From CAYRNC01 sp964425645 (GTDB lineage: Bacteria; Bacillota; Clostridia; Peptostreptococcales; Anaerovoracaceae): a DNA stretch of 7,348 bases. The DNA is taken from contig CAYRNC010000086.1 of assembly GCA_964425645.1 (NCBI GenBank), positions 1-7,348 of the forward strand, read 5' to 3'. A program made the translations under genes and the position numbers. This document shows, in pieces, positions 1-5,437 of the stretch. Under the pieces are notes generated by a model. The model searched no databases. It was not told the origin of the DNA and saw only the letters and a list, made by a program, of their open reading frames with translations. Within the stretch, counting starts at the first letter, position 1. Each line of letters begins with the position of its first letter.

Positions 1-308
1 CCACCGAGACCCCCTAACACTCTTGGGACCTCATCCTTTTTTGCATATACCTTGAGACCGGGCTTTGAAATCTTCTTGATGCCCGTAATCACCTTTTCCC
101 TGTCCGTTCCGTATTTCATTCGCACCCTGATGGTATCTTGGCTATCTCCTTCTATGATATCATAACCTTTGATATAACCTTCCTCTATCAGGATATCCGC
201 TATGGATTTCTTCATCCTTGAGGCAGGTATATCGACGGTTGCATGTCCTACATTATTGGCATTCCTGATTCTTGTCAGCATATCCGCCACAGGATCCGTC
301 ATAGTCAT
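1..308 (-). CDS. rpsH: 30S ribosomal protein S8, partial (C-terminus outside window)
   Basis: S8 binds the central domain of 16S rRNA and is needed for assembly of the 30S platform and body. In E. coli it also represses the spc operon. The visible 102 codons begin MTMTDPVADMLTRIRNAN, the S8 family N-terminus, followed by an IPASRMKKSIADIL segment and ISKPGLKVY near residues 80-88. The last codons read EVPRVLGGLG. About 30 residues of a usual length near 132 are missing because the window ends. Two ATGs lie close together (308 and 302). I chose 308 because the AAGGAGG at 318-324 is 9 bases from it but 15 from the second, and because family members start MxMTDP. It follows S14 after 25 bases. 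The identification is firm. Confidence 0.97.
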   Translation of the reverse strand, partial: MTMTDPVADMLTRIRNANNVGHATVDIPASRMKKSIADILIEEGYIKGYDIIEGDSQDTIRVRMKYGTDREKVITGIKKISKPGLKVYAKKDEVPRVLGGLG

Positions 309-333
309 ATTGCTGTACCTCCTTCTTATCGTT

Positions 334-519
334 TTACCAACTGGCTTTTCTGACGCCGGGAATCTCACCTTTGTAGACCAGTTCTCTGAAGCAGATACGG
401 CAGATGCCGTATTTTCTCAGATATCCGTGGGGCCTGCCGCAAATTTTACATCTGGAGTAAGCCCGTGTAGCATACTTAGGTTTTCTTTTCTGTTTTACTC
501 TAAGAGATGTCTTAGCCAC
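334..519 (-). CDS. rpsZ: 30S ribosomal protein S14, zinc-binding type Z
   Basis: S14 is a small protein of the 30S head that contacts 16S rRNA near S10 and S3. At 61 residues this is the short zinc-ribbon form (often named rpsZ or rpsN1), not the roughly 100-residue zinc-free form. The four metal ligands are intact: C24 and C27 in RCKICGRPH, C40 and C43 in CRICFRE. The C-terminal GEIPGVRKASW is typical of the family. The start codon is GTG at 519-517, with a perfect AAGGAGG 7 bases upstream at 527-533, and there is no in-frame ATG nearby. It lies 16 bases after L5 and 25 bases before S8. In several Bacillota, zinc limitation swaps this form for a zinc-free paralogue encoded elsewhere; whether that happens here cannot be seen. 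Confidence 0.96.
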   Translation of the reverse strand: MAKTSLRVKQKRKPKYATRAYSRCKICGRPHGYLRKYGICRICFRELVYKGEIPGVRKASW

Positions 520-526
520 TTTGTTT

Positions 527-533
527 CCTCCTT
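527..533 (-). promoter_or_regulatory. Ribosome binding site fixing the GTG start of S14
   Basis: The minus strand reads AAGGAGG, a perfect match to the anti-Shine-Dalgarno core, 7 bases before the GTG at 519. It sits just after the L5 stop codon TAG (538-536). Its position supports GTG as the real start. Confidence 0.85.
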
Positions 534-535
534 AG

Positions 536-1078
536 CTATTTTGCAAACGGCATACCCATCAGCTCAAGAAGAGCCTGGGCTTCTTCATCGGTTTTAGCCG
601 TTGTTGTAAATACGATATCCATACCCTTAATCATATCTACGTCATCGTAGATGATCTCCGGAAAAATGAGCTGTTCCTTTACACCCATCGCAAAATTACC
701 TCTGCCGTCAAAAGAATTTCTGCTGACACCTTTAAAATCTCGCACTCTCGGGAGGGCTATGTTAAACAATTTGTCAGCAAATTCGTACATATTCTCCCCT
801 CTGAGCGTTGCCTTTGCACCGACCGTCATTCCCTCTCTGACCTTGAAATTGGCGATCGATTTTTTAGCTTTTGTAACCACAGGCTTTTGACCCGTGATCA
901 AAGCTATTTCACCCATTGCGGTTTCAAGCAGCTTTGCATTGTCTTTTGCCTCGCCGAGACCCATATTAACGGTAATCTTCTTAAGCTTTGGTACTTCCAT
1001 AACATTCTTGTATTTAAATTTCTCCATTAATCCCTTGAATACTTCGTTTTTATAATACTCTTTCAGTCTGGCCGCCAA
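536..1078 (-). CDS. rplE: 50S ribosomal protein L5
   Basis: L5 binds 5S rRNA and helps build the central protuberance of the 50S subunit, where it contacts P-site tRNA and the 30S head. The 180 residues match the family from end to end: VPKLKKITVNMGLGEA (29-44), GQKPVVTKAKKSIANFKVREG (63-83), LPRVRDFKGVSRNSFDGRGN (109-128) and GVKEQLIFPEI (132-142), ending TDEEAQALLELMGMPFAK. The start codon is TTG at 1078-1076. It is supported by AAGGAGG 8 bases upstream at 1087-1093 and by family alignment of the N-terminus ARLKEYY. The first internal ATG (residue 18) would remove conserved sequence and lacks a ribosome binding site. It follows L24 after 18 bases. In E. coli this boundary carries the S8 repressor site; I see no clear equivalent here. 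Confidence 0.96.
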   Translation of the reverse strand: MAARLKEYYKNEVFKGLMEKFKYKNVMEVPKLKKITVNMGLGEAKDNAKLLETAMGEIALITGQKPVVTKAKKSIANFKVREGMTVGAKATLRGENMYEFADKLFNIALPRVRDFKGVSRNSFDGRGNFAMGVKEQLIFPEIIYDDVDMIKGMDIVFTTTAKTDEEAQALLELMGMPFAK

Positions 1079-1086
1079 GTTTGTTC

Positions 1087-1093
1087 CCTCCTT
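1087..1093 (-). promoter_or_regulatory. Ribosome binding site fixing the TTG start of L5
   Basis: The minus strand reads AAAGGAGGG, with the AAGGAGG core 8 bases before the TTG codon at 1078. It lies just after the L24 stop codon (TGA, 1099-1097). The strong site at correct spacing is the main reason to accept a TTG start. Confidence 0.85.
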
Positions 1094-1096
1094 TCC

Positions 1097-1402
1097 TCAG
1101 TCCAAAATCTGGCCTGTTTTTTTCGATATCCTTTTTTTGATGCCGTCTTCCACAACATAGCCGATTCTTGTAGCGGCTTTTTGTTTATTGTCCCAGAACA
1201 TGACATTTGAAACGTCGATAGGACCCTCTTGGTGCTTTATTTCAGAAGCAGCCTTTCTCGTCTGTTTTTGATGCTTTGTCTGGATGTTGACACCCTCGAC
1301 TATGACCTTATTCTGCTTAGGAATAACCTTAAGCACCTTACCTCTTTTACCCTTATCCTTGCCGGTGATAACAGCCACCGTATCGTCTTTTTTGATCCGC
1401 AT
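1097..1402 (-). CDS. rplX: 50S ribosomal protein L24
   Basis: L24 is one of the first proteins to bind the 5' end of 23S rRNA during 50S assembly and lies near the tunnel exit. The 101 residues (family usually 101-105) start MRIKKDDTVAVITGKDKGKR, a KOW motif spanning about residues 3-36 and ending KVIVEGVN. The loop EGPIDVSNVMFWD near residues 59-71 and a basic C-terminus (KKRISKKTGQILD) follow the family pattern. The ATG at 1402 has AGGAGGTG upstream. The first bases of that site are the TAG stop codon of L14, so the two genes are tightly joined. No unusual features were seen. Confidence 0.97.
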   Translation of the reverse strand: MRIKKDDTVAVITGKDKGKRGKVLKVIPKQNKVIVEGVNIQTKHQKQTRKAASEIKHQEGPIDVSNVMFWDNKQKAATRIGYVVEDGIKKRISKKTGQILD

Positions 1403-1414
1403 CCCTTACACCTC

Positions 1415-1783
1415 CTACAGTACTTCCGGCGCCAAGGACACTATCTTCATAAAGGATCTGTCCCTTAGTTCCCTTGCCACAGGCCCGAAAATACGGGTGC
1501 CCACAGGATTCTTATCTTCTTTTATTATCACAGCCGCATTCTGATCGAATTTTACATAGCTTCCGTCCACGCGTCTTGCACCCTGCTTGGTCCTTACGAC
1601 CACAGCCCTTACAATTTCGCCCTTTTTGACTATCCCGCCGGGCGTAGCCTCTTTAACTGCACAAACTATGATGTCTCCTATACCCGCATATTTGCGGCGG
1701 GTTCCGCCCAGAACGCGGATGCACAGCAGTTCTTTTGCGCCGGAATTATCGGCAACCTTTACTCTGGTTTCTACCTGAATCAT
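1415..1783 (-). CDS. rplN: 50S ribosomal protein L14
   Basis: L14 binds 23S rRNA on the subunit interface of the 50S particle, takes part in a bridge to the 30S subunit, and in other bacteria is the docking site for the silencing factor RsfS. It has exactly the usual 122 residues. The start MIQVETRVKVADNSGAKEL, the central GGTRRKYAGIGDIIVCAVKEA (26-46), and the end FGPVARELRDRSFMKIVSLA are all canonical. The ATG at 1783 has an imperfect ribosome binding site (AAGGGGG). It opens the spc half of the cluster, 17 bases after S17. I saw no separate promoter in that gap, so it is probably co-transcribed with S10. Confidence 0.98.
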   Translation of the reverse strand: MIQVETRVKVADNSGAKELLCIRVLGGTRRKYAGIGDIIVCAVKEATPGGIVKKGEIVRAVVVRTKQGARRVDGSYVKFDQNAAVIIKEDKNPVGTRIFGPVARELRDRSFMKIVSLAPEVL

Positions 1784-1792
1784 TGATGGGCG

Positions 1793-1799
1793 CCCCCTT
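1793..1799 (-). promoter_or_regulatory. Imperfect ribosome binding site of L14
   Basis: The minus strand reads AAAGGGGG 9 bases before the L14 ATG. Compared with AAGGAGG, the central A is replaced by G, which can still pair with 16S rRNA by a G-U wobble. It directly overlaps the palindrome GGGCGCCC. S19 has the same variant; most other genes here have the perfect core. Confidence 0.6.
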
Positions 1800-1800
1800 T

Positions 1801-2058
1801 CTATTTAACTTTTTCTATCACATTTACAAGCCTCCATCTTTTGTCCTTGGACAGGGGCCTTGTTTCCATAATTCTGACTTTATCGCCGATATTGCATTCG
1901 TTACCTTCATCGTGAGCCTTAAATTTCTTCGTCCTCTTGACTGATTTACCGTAAAGAGAATGCCTTACAAAATCTTCCACAGCGACTACGATGGTCTTAT
2001 CCATTTTGTCGCTCACAACGAAACCGACTTTGGTCTTTCTCCCGTTTCTGCCTTCCAT
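1801..2058 (-). CDS. rpsQ: 30S ribosomal protein S17
   Basis: S17 is an early-binding protein of the 30S body that contacts helices 7 and 11 of 16S rRNA and has an OB-fold. The protein has 85 residues and begins MEGRNGRKTKVGFVVSDKMDKTIVVAVE. The family signature GDKVRIMETRPLSKDKRWRL lies in its last third. The open frame extends to a GTG at 2064, but that codon is only 2 bases from the Shine-Dalgarno sequence (2067-2073). The ATG at 2058 is 8 bases away and gives the family N-terminus, so I chose it. It follows L29 after 17 bases and precedes L14. Identification is firm; the start is very likely. Confidence 0.96.
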   Translation of the reverse strand: MEGRNGRKTKVGFVVSDKMDKTIVVAVEDFVRHSLYGKSVKRTKKFKAHDEGNECNIGDKVRIMETRPLSKDKRWRLVNVIEKVK

Positions 2059-2066
2059 AATCACAT

Positions 2067-2073
2067 CCTCCTT
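2067..2073 (-). promoter_or_regulatory. Ribosome binding site deciding the S17 start
   Basis: AAGGAGG on the minus strand stands 8 bases from ATG 2058 and 2 bases from GTG 2064. Only the first spacing fits initiation, so two extra N-terminal residues (GTG-ATT) should not be annotated. Confidence 0.8.
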
Positions 2074-2075
2074 CC

Positions 2076-2282
2076 TTAAACCTGAACTTTGTTAAGCTCT
2101 TTTTCTCTTAATATGGTTTTAACCCTTGCTATATTTTTTCTTACATCTCGCATCTTAATGGGGTTTTCCAGCTGTCCGGTGACTTGCTGAAATCGAAGAT
2201 TAAACAATTCCGTCTTGAGCTTTCTCACCTCGGCATTTAGTTCGATCTCGCTCATCTCCCTTATTTTTTCAAGTTTCATCAT
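2076..2282 (-). CDS. rpmC: 50S ribosomal protein L29
   Basis: L29 is a small two-helix protein at the polypeptide exit, next to L23, and forms part of the docking area for trigger factor and SRP. The frame gives 68 residues with the family core KTELFNLRFQQVTGQLENP (about 23-41), followed by RDVRKNIARVKTILREKE. Two ATGs are in tandem at 2282 and 2279. From 2282, the gene overlaps the L16 stop by four bases (ATGA); from 2279 it overlaps by one (TGATG). Both arrangements imply translational coupling. A weak GAGG (2293-2296) inside the L16 coding end favours 2282 by spacing (10 bases), whereas family N-termini (MKxxEIR) favour 2279. The difference is one methionine. Confidence 0.95.
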   Translation of the reverse strand: MMKLEKIREMSEIELNAEVRKLKTELFNLRFQQVTGQLENPIKMRDVRKNIARVKTILREKELNKVQV

Positions 2283-2713
2283 GCTTCACCACCCTCTGCG
2301 AATTCCCGGCCTTTGACGGCAAACTTGCATTTTACGGGGAGTTTATGGGAAGCCAGTCGCATGGCCTCTCTGGCCTTTTCTTCTGACACTCCTTCAATCT
2401 CGAACATGACTCTGCCCGGCTTAACCACCGCAACCCAATATTCGGGAGCACCTTTTCCGGATCCCATGCGGACCTCGGCCGGCTTTTTTGTCACGGGTTT
2501 ATGCGGAAAGATCTTGATAAAGACCTTGCCGCCTCTTTTTATAGATCTGGTCATTGCTATTCTCGCTGCCTCTATCTGATTCGAGGTGATCCAACCGCAC
2601 TCCCTGGTAACCAATCCATAGGTCCCGTAGGTAATGGTGTTACCCTTGGTTGCCACACCTTTCATTCTTCCTCTATGGACACGACGACGTTTTACGCGTT
2701 TTGGCATTAACAT
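2279..2713 (-). CDS. rplP: 50S ribosomal protein L16
   Basis: L16 sits beside the A-site tRNA elbow and 5S rRNA, helps organise the A site of the peptidyl transferase centre, and joins late in 50S assembly. The 144 residues match the usual length in Bacillota. Landmarks are MLMPKRVKRRRVHRGRMKG at the start, SNQIEAARIAMTRSIKRGGK (44-63), VRMGSGKGAPEYWVAVVKPG (81-100) and EKAREAMRLASHKLPVK towards the end. Arg82 in the VRMG turn corresponds to the arginine that is hydroxylated in E. coli L16. The ATG at 2713 is preceded by AAAGGAGG at 8 bases. It follows S3 after 31 bases and overlaps L29. Confidence 0.98.
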   Translation of the reverse strand: MLMPKRVKRRRVHRGRMKGVATKGNTITYGTYGLVTRECGWITSNQIEAARIAMTRSIKRGGKVFIKIFPHKPVTKKPAEVRMGSGKGAPEYWVAVVKPGRVMFEIEGVSEEKAREAMRLASHKLPVKCKFAVKGREFAEGGEA

Positions 2714-2744
2714 CGCTTGTTCCTCCTTTCATGTACTAGATTGA

Positions 2745-3620
2745 TTATTCTGCAGTTTTCGGGACCCCTTTATCGCCCTCTTCTTTTTCAGGAGCCTCCT
2801 TGGCTGCGGGTGCGGCCTGGGGTTTTATGCGCTTTCTAGGATTGACCGCCCTTTGAACTTCGGGCCTGCTGTCACGTCTCGGACCCCGTCTGTCTCCCCT
2901 GTCTCCGTCCCTTCTTCGCCTGTCGGAGGATCTTCTCCTCCTGTCATCTTCAGCCTTGCCTTCGTCAGGCAGAGGATTTTGCAGATCCTTGGAAAGTATC
3001 TCCCCTACGTTGATCCAAACCTTTACGCCGATCTTTCCGTATTGAGTATCCGCTTCGGTAAATCCGTAATTGATATCAGCCCTTAATGTATGAAGGGGAA
3101 CATTTCCCTCGTTATATTTCTCGCTTCTTGCGATTTCCGCTCCGCCTAACCTTCCGGAAACAACGACCTTAATTCCTTTTGCCCCGGCTTTCATCGTTCT
3201 GCCGATAGCCTGCTTCATCGCCCTTCGAAAGGAAATTCTTTTTTCTAAAGCCTGAGCGATGTTTTCAGCGGTTAATTGAGCATCCAGCTCCACTTTTCTA
3301 AGTTCGACTATATTAATAGAGGCAGTTTTTCCGGTCAGCTTCTCAATTTCTGATTTGAGTTCATCTATGCCTGCCCCTGATCTCCCGATGACCATCCCCG
3401 GCTTAGCGGTGAGTACGGTGACTCTGACTTGATTGTTGGCCGCCCTTTCAATGAGAATCTTGGATATTCCGGCTGCATAAAGTCTTTTTTTGACGAAATT
3501 CCTTACCCTTTTGTCCTCTATAAGATAATCGGCAAATTCCTTTTTATCGGCATACCATTTTGAGTTCCAGTCCTTTATAATTCCTACTCTCAACCCATGG
3601 GGGTTAACTTTCTGACCCAT
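2745..3620 (-). CDS. rpsC: 30S ribosomal protein S3 with long charged C-terminal extension
   Basis: S3 lies on the solvent side of the 30S head, at the mRNA entry channel, and with S4 and S5 contributes to mRNA unwinding. The core (about 1-210) is canonical. It starts MGQKVNPHGLRVGIIKDWNS and has a type II KH domain around 39-107 with the GxxG loop GRSG at 79-82. The C-domain contains SFRRAMKQAIGRTMKAGAKG, VSGRLGGAEIARSE and TLRADINYG. The family usually ends near 210-220 residues; this protein has 291. Residues 227-252 carry 14 arginines in 26 positions mixed with Asp and Gly. Residues 260-291 are Lys, Glu, Ala and Pro rich. The tail looks disordered and is in frame, so it is not a frameshift product. 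The Shine-Dalgarno sequence overlaps the L22 stop codon. Confidence 0.97.
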   Translation of the reverse strand: MGQKVNPHGLRVGIIKDWNSKWYADKKEFADYLIEDKRVRNFVKKRLYAAGISKILIERAANNQVRVTVLTAKPGMVIGRSGAGIDELKSEIEKLTGKTASINIVELRKVELDAQLTAENIAQALEKRISFRRAMKQAIGRTMKAGAKGIKVVVSGRLGGAEIARSEKYNEGNVPLHTLRADINYGFTEADTQYGKIGVKVWINVGEILSKDLQNPLPDEGKAEDDRRRRSSDRRRRDGDRGDRRGPRRDSRPEVQRAVNPRKRIKPQAAPAAKEAPEKEEGDKGVPKTAE

Positions 3621-3628
3621 TCGATAAA

Positions 3629-3635
3629 CCTCCTA
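3629..3635 (-). promoter_or_regulatory. S3 ribosome binding site merged with the L22 stop codon
   Basis: The minus strand reads TAGGAGG, where TAG is the L22 stop codon (3635-3633) and AGGAGG is the S3 ribosome binding site, 8 bases before the S3 ATG. A ribosome terminating on L22 would cover this site, which favours coupled re-initiation. Confidence 0.75.
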
Positions 3636-3968
3636 GTCTCTTTCCTTAAGCATCACACCTATGTGGCTGCTTCTCTTGAGAATTACTGATGCACGTCCCT
3701 TGGCTGCCGCCCTCCATCTTTTCATGGTCGGCCCCTGGTGAGCGTACACTTCAGCAACATAAAGCTTATCGGGATTCATATTGTGATTATTTTCGGCATT
3801 TGCAGCCGCAGATTTAACTACCTTTTCCACCAGCACGGATCCTTTTCCGGGAGTGAATTTTAATATGGTAAGCGCCTCATTTAAGTTCTTCCCTCTTACC
3901 AGGTCGGCAACGGGTTTAAGCTTGATCGGAGACATCCTTACGTATTTGGCAACTGCTTTAGCTTCCAT
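3633..3968 (-). CDS. rplV: 50S ribosomal protein L22
   Basis: L22 binds all six domains of 23S rRNA. Its long beta-hairpin lines the exit tunnel, forms the constriction with L4, and is where macrolide resistance and arrest-peptide mutations map. The 111 residues include MEAKAVAKYVRMSP at the start, KSAAANAENNHNMN in the middle, and the hairpin GPTMKRWRAAAKGRASVILKRSSHI. Numbering coincides with E. coli, so M82, K83, R84, K90, G91, R92 and A93 are kept. Positions 87-88, usually Pro-Arg, are Ala-Ala. The family motif SPRKxRLV near residues 13-20 reads SPIKLKPV. The ATG at 3968 follows AAGGAGG at 10 bases. It lies between S19 (22-base gap) and S3 (12-base gap). Confidence 0.97.
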   Translation of the reverse strand: MEAKAVAKYVRMSPIKLKPVADLVRGKNLNEALTILKFTPGKGSVLVEKVVKSAAANAENNHNMNPDKLYVAEVYAHQGPTMKRWRAAAKGRASVILKRSSHIGVMLKERD

Positions 3969-3990
3969 GTTACAGCATCCTCCTTCTCAT

Positions 3991-4275
3991 TTACTTTTTC
4001 CTCACTTTTGAGGATTTGTCCGCTGCGTGTCCTCTGTAGGTTCTGGTAGGTGCGAACTCCCCGAGTCTGTGACCCACCATATCTTCTGTAATATAGACCG
4101 GAACATGTTTCCTGCCGTCATGGACAGCGATCGTATGCCCCACCATCTGCGGAAAGATCGTGGACGGTCTTGACCAGGTCCTGATAACCTTTTTATTATT
4201 AGCTTCGTTCAAGGCATCAATTTGGGCAAGCAATTTCTTATTTACGAAAGGCCCCTTTTTTAGCGATCTGCTCAT
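3991..4275 (-). CDS. rpsS: 30S ribosomal protein S19
   Basis: S19 lies at the top of the 30S head, pairs with S13, and forms bridges to L5 of the 50S subunit. The 94 residues (family 88-95) start MSRSLKKGPFVNKKLL and contain IRTWSRPSTIFPQMVGHTI, HDGRKHVPVYITEDMVGHRLGEFAPTRTYRGH and a basic tail (SSKVRKK), all characteristic. The ATG at 4275 has an imperfect Shine-Dalgarno sequence, AAGGGGG at 4287-4293, with a longer spacing of 11 bases, so its initiation may be weaker than that of its neighbours. It follows L2 after 22 bases and precedes L22 by 22. The order L2-S19-L22-S3 is the standard one. Confidence 0.98.
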   Translation of the reverse strand: MSRSLKKGPFVNKKLLAQIDALNEANNKKVIRTWSRPSTIFPQMVGHTIAVHDGRKHVPVYITEDMVGHRLGEFAPTRTYRGHAADKSSKVRKK

Positions 4276-4286
4276 TGTTTATACAT

Positions 4287-4293
4287 CCCCCTT
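4287..4293 (-). promoter_or_regulatory. Imperfect ribosome binding site of S19
   Basis: The minus strand reads GGGAAGGGGG, 11 bases before the S19 ATG. The core AAGGGGG differs from AAGGAGG by one A-to-G change that allows a G-U wobble with 16S rRNA. Both core and spacing are weaker than at most genes in this cluster. Confidence 0.6.
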
Positions 4294-4297
4294 CCCG

Positions 4298-5131
4298 CTA
4301 TTTTTCCTTGCGCTTCTTAACTATATATTTATTTGAATGTTTGTGTTTTCTCCTTGTCTTATAGCCTAGCGTAGGCTTTCCCCAGGGAGTGAGAGGACTT
4401 TCCCGACCGATGCCCGTCTTCCCCTCACCGCCGCCGTGCGGGTGGTCATTGGGGTTCATGGCCGATCCTCTTACGGTGGGGCGGATTCCCATATGCCTCT
4501 TTTTCCCCGCCTTGCCGACATCTATGTTCTCATGTTCTATATTGCCGACTTCCCCGACTGTTGCCCTGCATTCAATCCGGACCTTTCTGACTTCGCCTGA
4601 AGGCAGCCGCAAAGTGACATAGTTGCCTTCCTTGGCCATGAGCTGAGCCCCGTTTCCTGCAGATCTCACCATCTGGGCTCCTTTTCCCGCCTTTAATTCG
4701 ACATTGTGTATGACGGTACCTACGGGTATGTTTTTCATCGGAAGAGCGTTCCCTATTTGAATATCCGCAGTTTCTCCCGACATCAGCACATCCCCCGCCT
4801 TAAGCTTATTGGGAGCTATAATGTATCTTTTTTCACCGTCCGCATAAAAAAGCAGTGCAATGTTTGCGCTACGGTTGGGATCGTATTCTATGGACGCCAC
4901 CTTGGCAGGGACGCCGTCTTTATCCCTTTTGAAGTCGATAATCCTGTATTTTGGCCGATATCCGCCGCCTCTGTGCCTCACAGTAATCCTGCCTGAAGAA
5001 TTCCTTCCGGAGTGCTTTTTAAGCGTTACCGTAAGGGATTTTTCGGGATCCTTAGCTGTTATATCTTCAAAGGCTGAACCCGTCATTCCCCTTAAGCCGG
5101 GAGAGGTCGGTTTATAATGCTTGATTGCCAT
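4298..5131 (-). CDS. rplB: 50S ribosomal protein L2
   Basis: L2 is one of the largest and most conserved 50S proteins. It is needed for subunit association and the structure of the peptidyl transferase centre, and contributes to an intersubunit bridge. The 277 residues start MAIKHYKPTSPGLRGMTG, with the RNA-binding OB fold and SH3-like domains in the middle. The near-invariant SAMNPNDHPHGGGEG ends at residue 237. His230 (with Met counted as 1) corresponds to E. coli His229, implicated in peptidyl transfer by mutation. The C-terminus is strongly basic (TRRKHKHSNKYIVKKRK). The ATG at 5131 lies 10 bases from an AAGGAGG that shares its first bases with the L23 stop codon. All core motifs are intact. 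Confidence 0.98.
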   Translation of the reverse strand: MAIKHYKPTSPGLRGMTGSAFEDITAKDPEKSLTVTLKKHSGRNSSGRITVRHRGGGYRPKYRIIDFKRDKDGVPAKVASIEYDPNRSANIALLFYADGEKRYIIAPNKLKAGDVLMSGETADIQIGNALPMKNIPVGTVIHNVELKAGKGAQMVRSAGNGAQLMAKEGNYVTLRLPSGEVRKVRIECRATVGEVGNIEHENIDVGKAGKKRHMGIRPTVRGSAMNPNDHPHGGGEGKTGIGRESPLTPWGKPTLGYKTRRKHKHSNKYIVKKRKEK

Positions 5132-5141
5132 ATTCTCTTTC

Positions 5142-5149
5142 CCTCCTTA
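5142..5149 (-). promoter_or_regulatory. L2 ribosome binding site merged with the L23 stop codon
   Basis: The minus strand reads TAAGGAGG. TAA is the L23 stop codon (5149-5147) and AAGGAGG is the perfect L2 site, 10 bases from its ATG. The merging suggests that L2 translation is coupled to L23 termination. Confidence 0.75.
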
Positions 5150-5437
5150 TAGACCTTGGAAGAATTCGATTTCCTTACTTTTATCGGTAAGGATGACGAT
5201 GGCCTTTTTGAAAGCGGCTGTTCTTCCCACATTTCTGCCCATTCTTTTCAGTTTACCACTGTAATTCATGATGTTTACCCGGTCTACATCCACACCGAAT
5301 ATCTCTTCCACTGCATGCTTAACCTGTGTCTTGTTGGCACCGGTGGCCACCTTAAACGTATAGCGCCTCAATGCGGCATCATCCATGCTTCTTTCGGTGA
5401 TCACAGGTTTAATTATAATATCGTAAGGGGTTTTCAT
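5147..5437 (-). CDS. rplW: 50S ribosomal protein L23
   Basis: L23 stands at the exit of the polypeptide tunnel and is the main docking site for trigger factor and SRP. The 96 residues (family 92-100) start MKTPYDIIIKPVITERSMDD. Glu15 in TER matches the conserved glutamate that contacts trigger factor in E. coli (Glu18). The core TFKVATGANKTQVKHAVEEIFGVDVDRVN and the end KKAIVILTDKSKEIEFF follow the family. The ATG at 5437 shares one base with the L4 stop codon (TAATG). A strong GAGGAGGTG inside the last L4 codons (core 5448-5454) is 10 bases away. Overlap and in-gene ribosome binding site both argue for coupled synthesis with L4. Confidence 0.97.
   Translation of the reverse strand: MKTPYDIIIKPVITERSMDDAALRRYTFKVATGANKTQVKHAVEEIFGVDVDRVNIMNYSGKLKRMGRNVGRTAAFKKAIVILTDKSKEIEFFQGL

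Noticed and set aside
202..597. Plus-strand open frames, including the hydrophobic 131-codon one at 202-597 and others across the window
   Set aside because: All lie opposite well-supported ribosomal protein genes, lack family likeness, and are expected as antisense shadows; the hydrophobic look comes from reading Lys/Glu-rich genes backwards.
1079..1096. E. coli-type S8 repressor site at the L24-L5 boundary
   Set aside because: The gap is 18 bases and filled mainly by the ribosome binding site; I could not find a fold resembling the S8 target of 16S rRNA helix 21.
1784..1800. Separate spc promoter before L14
   Set aside because: The gap is 17 bases, too short for a full promoter, and no -35/-10 pair was seen in the end of S17.
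2745..2984. Frameshift or read-through as the cause of the long S3
   Set aside because: The tail continues in the same frame with regular codons, ends at a normal TAA, and is followed by a standard ribosome binding site for L16.
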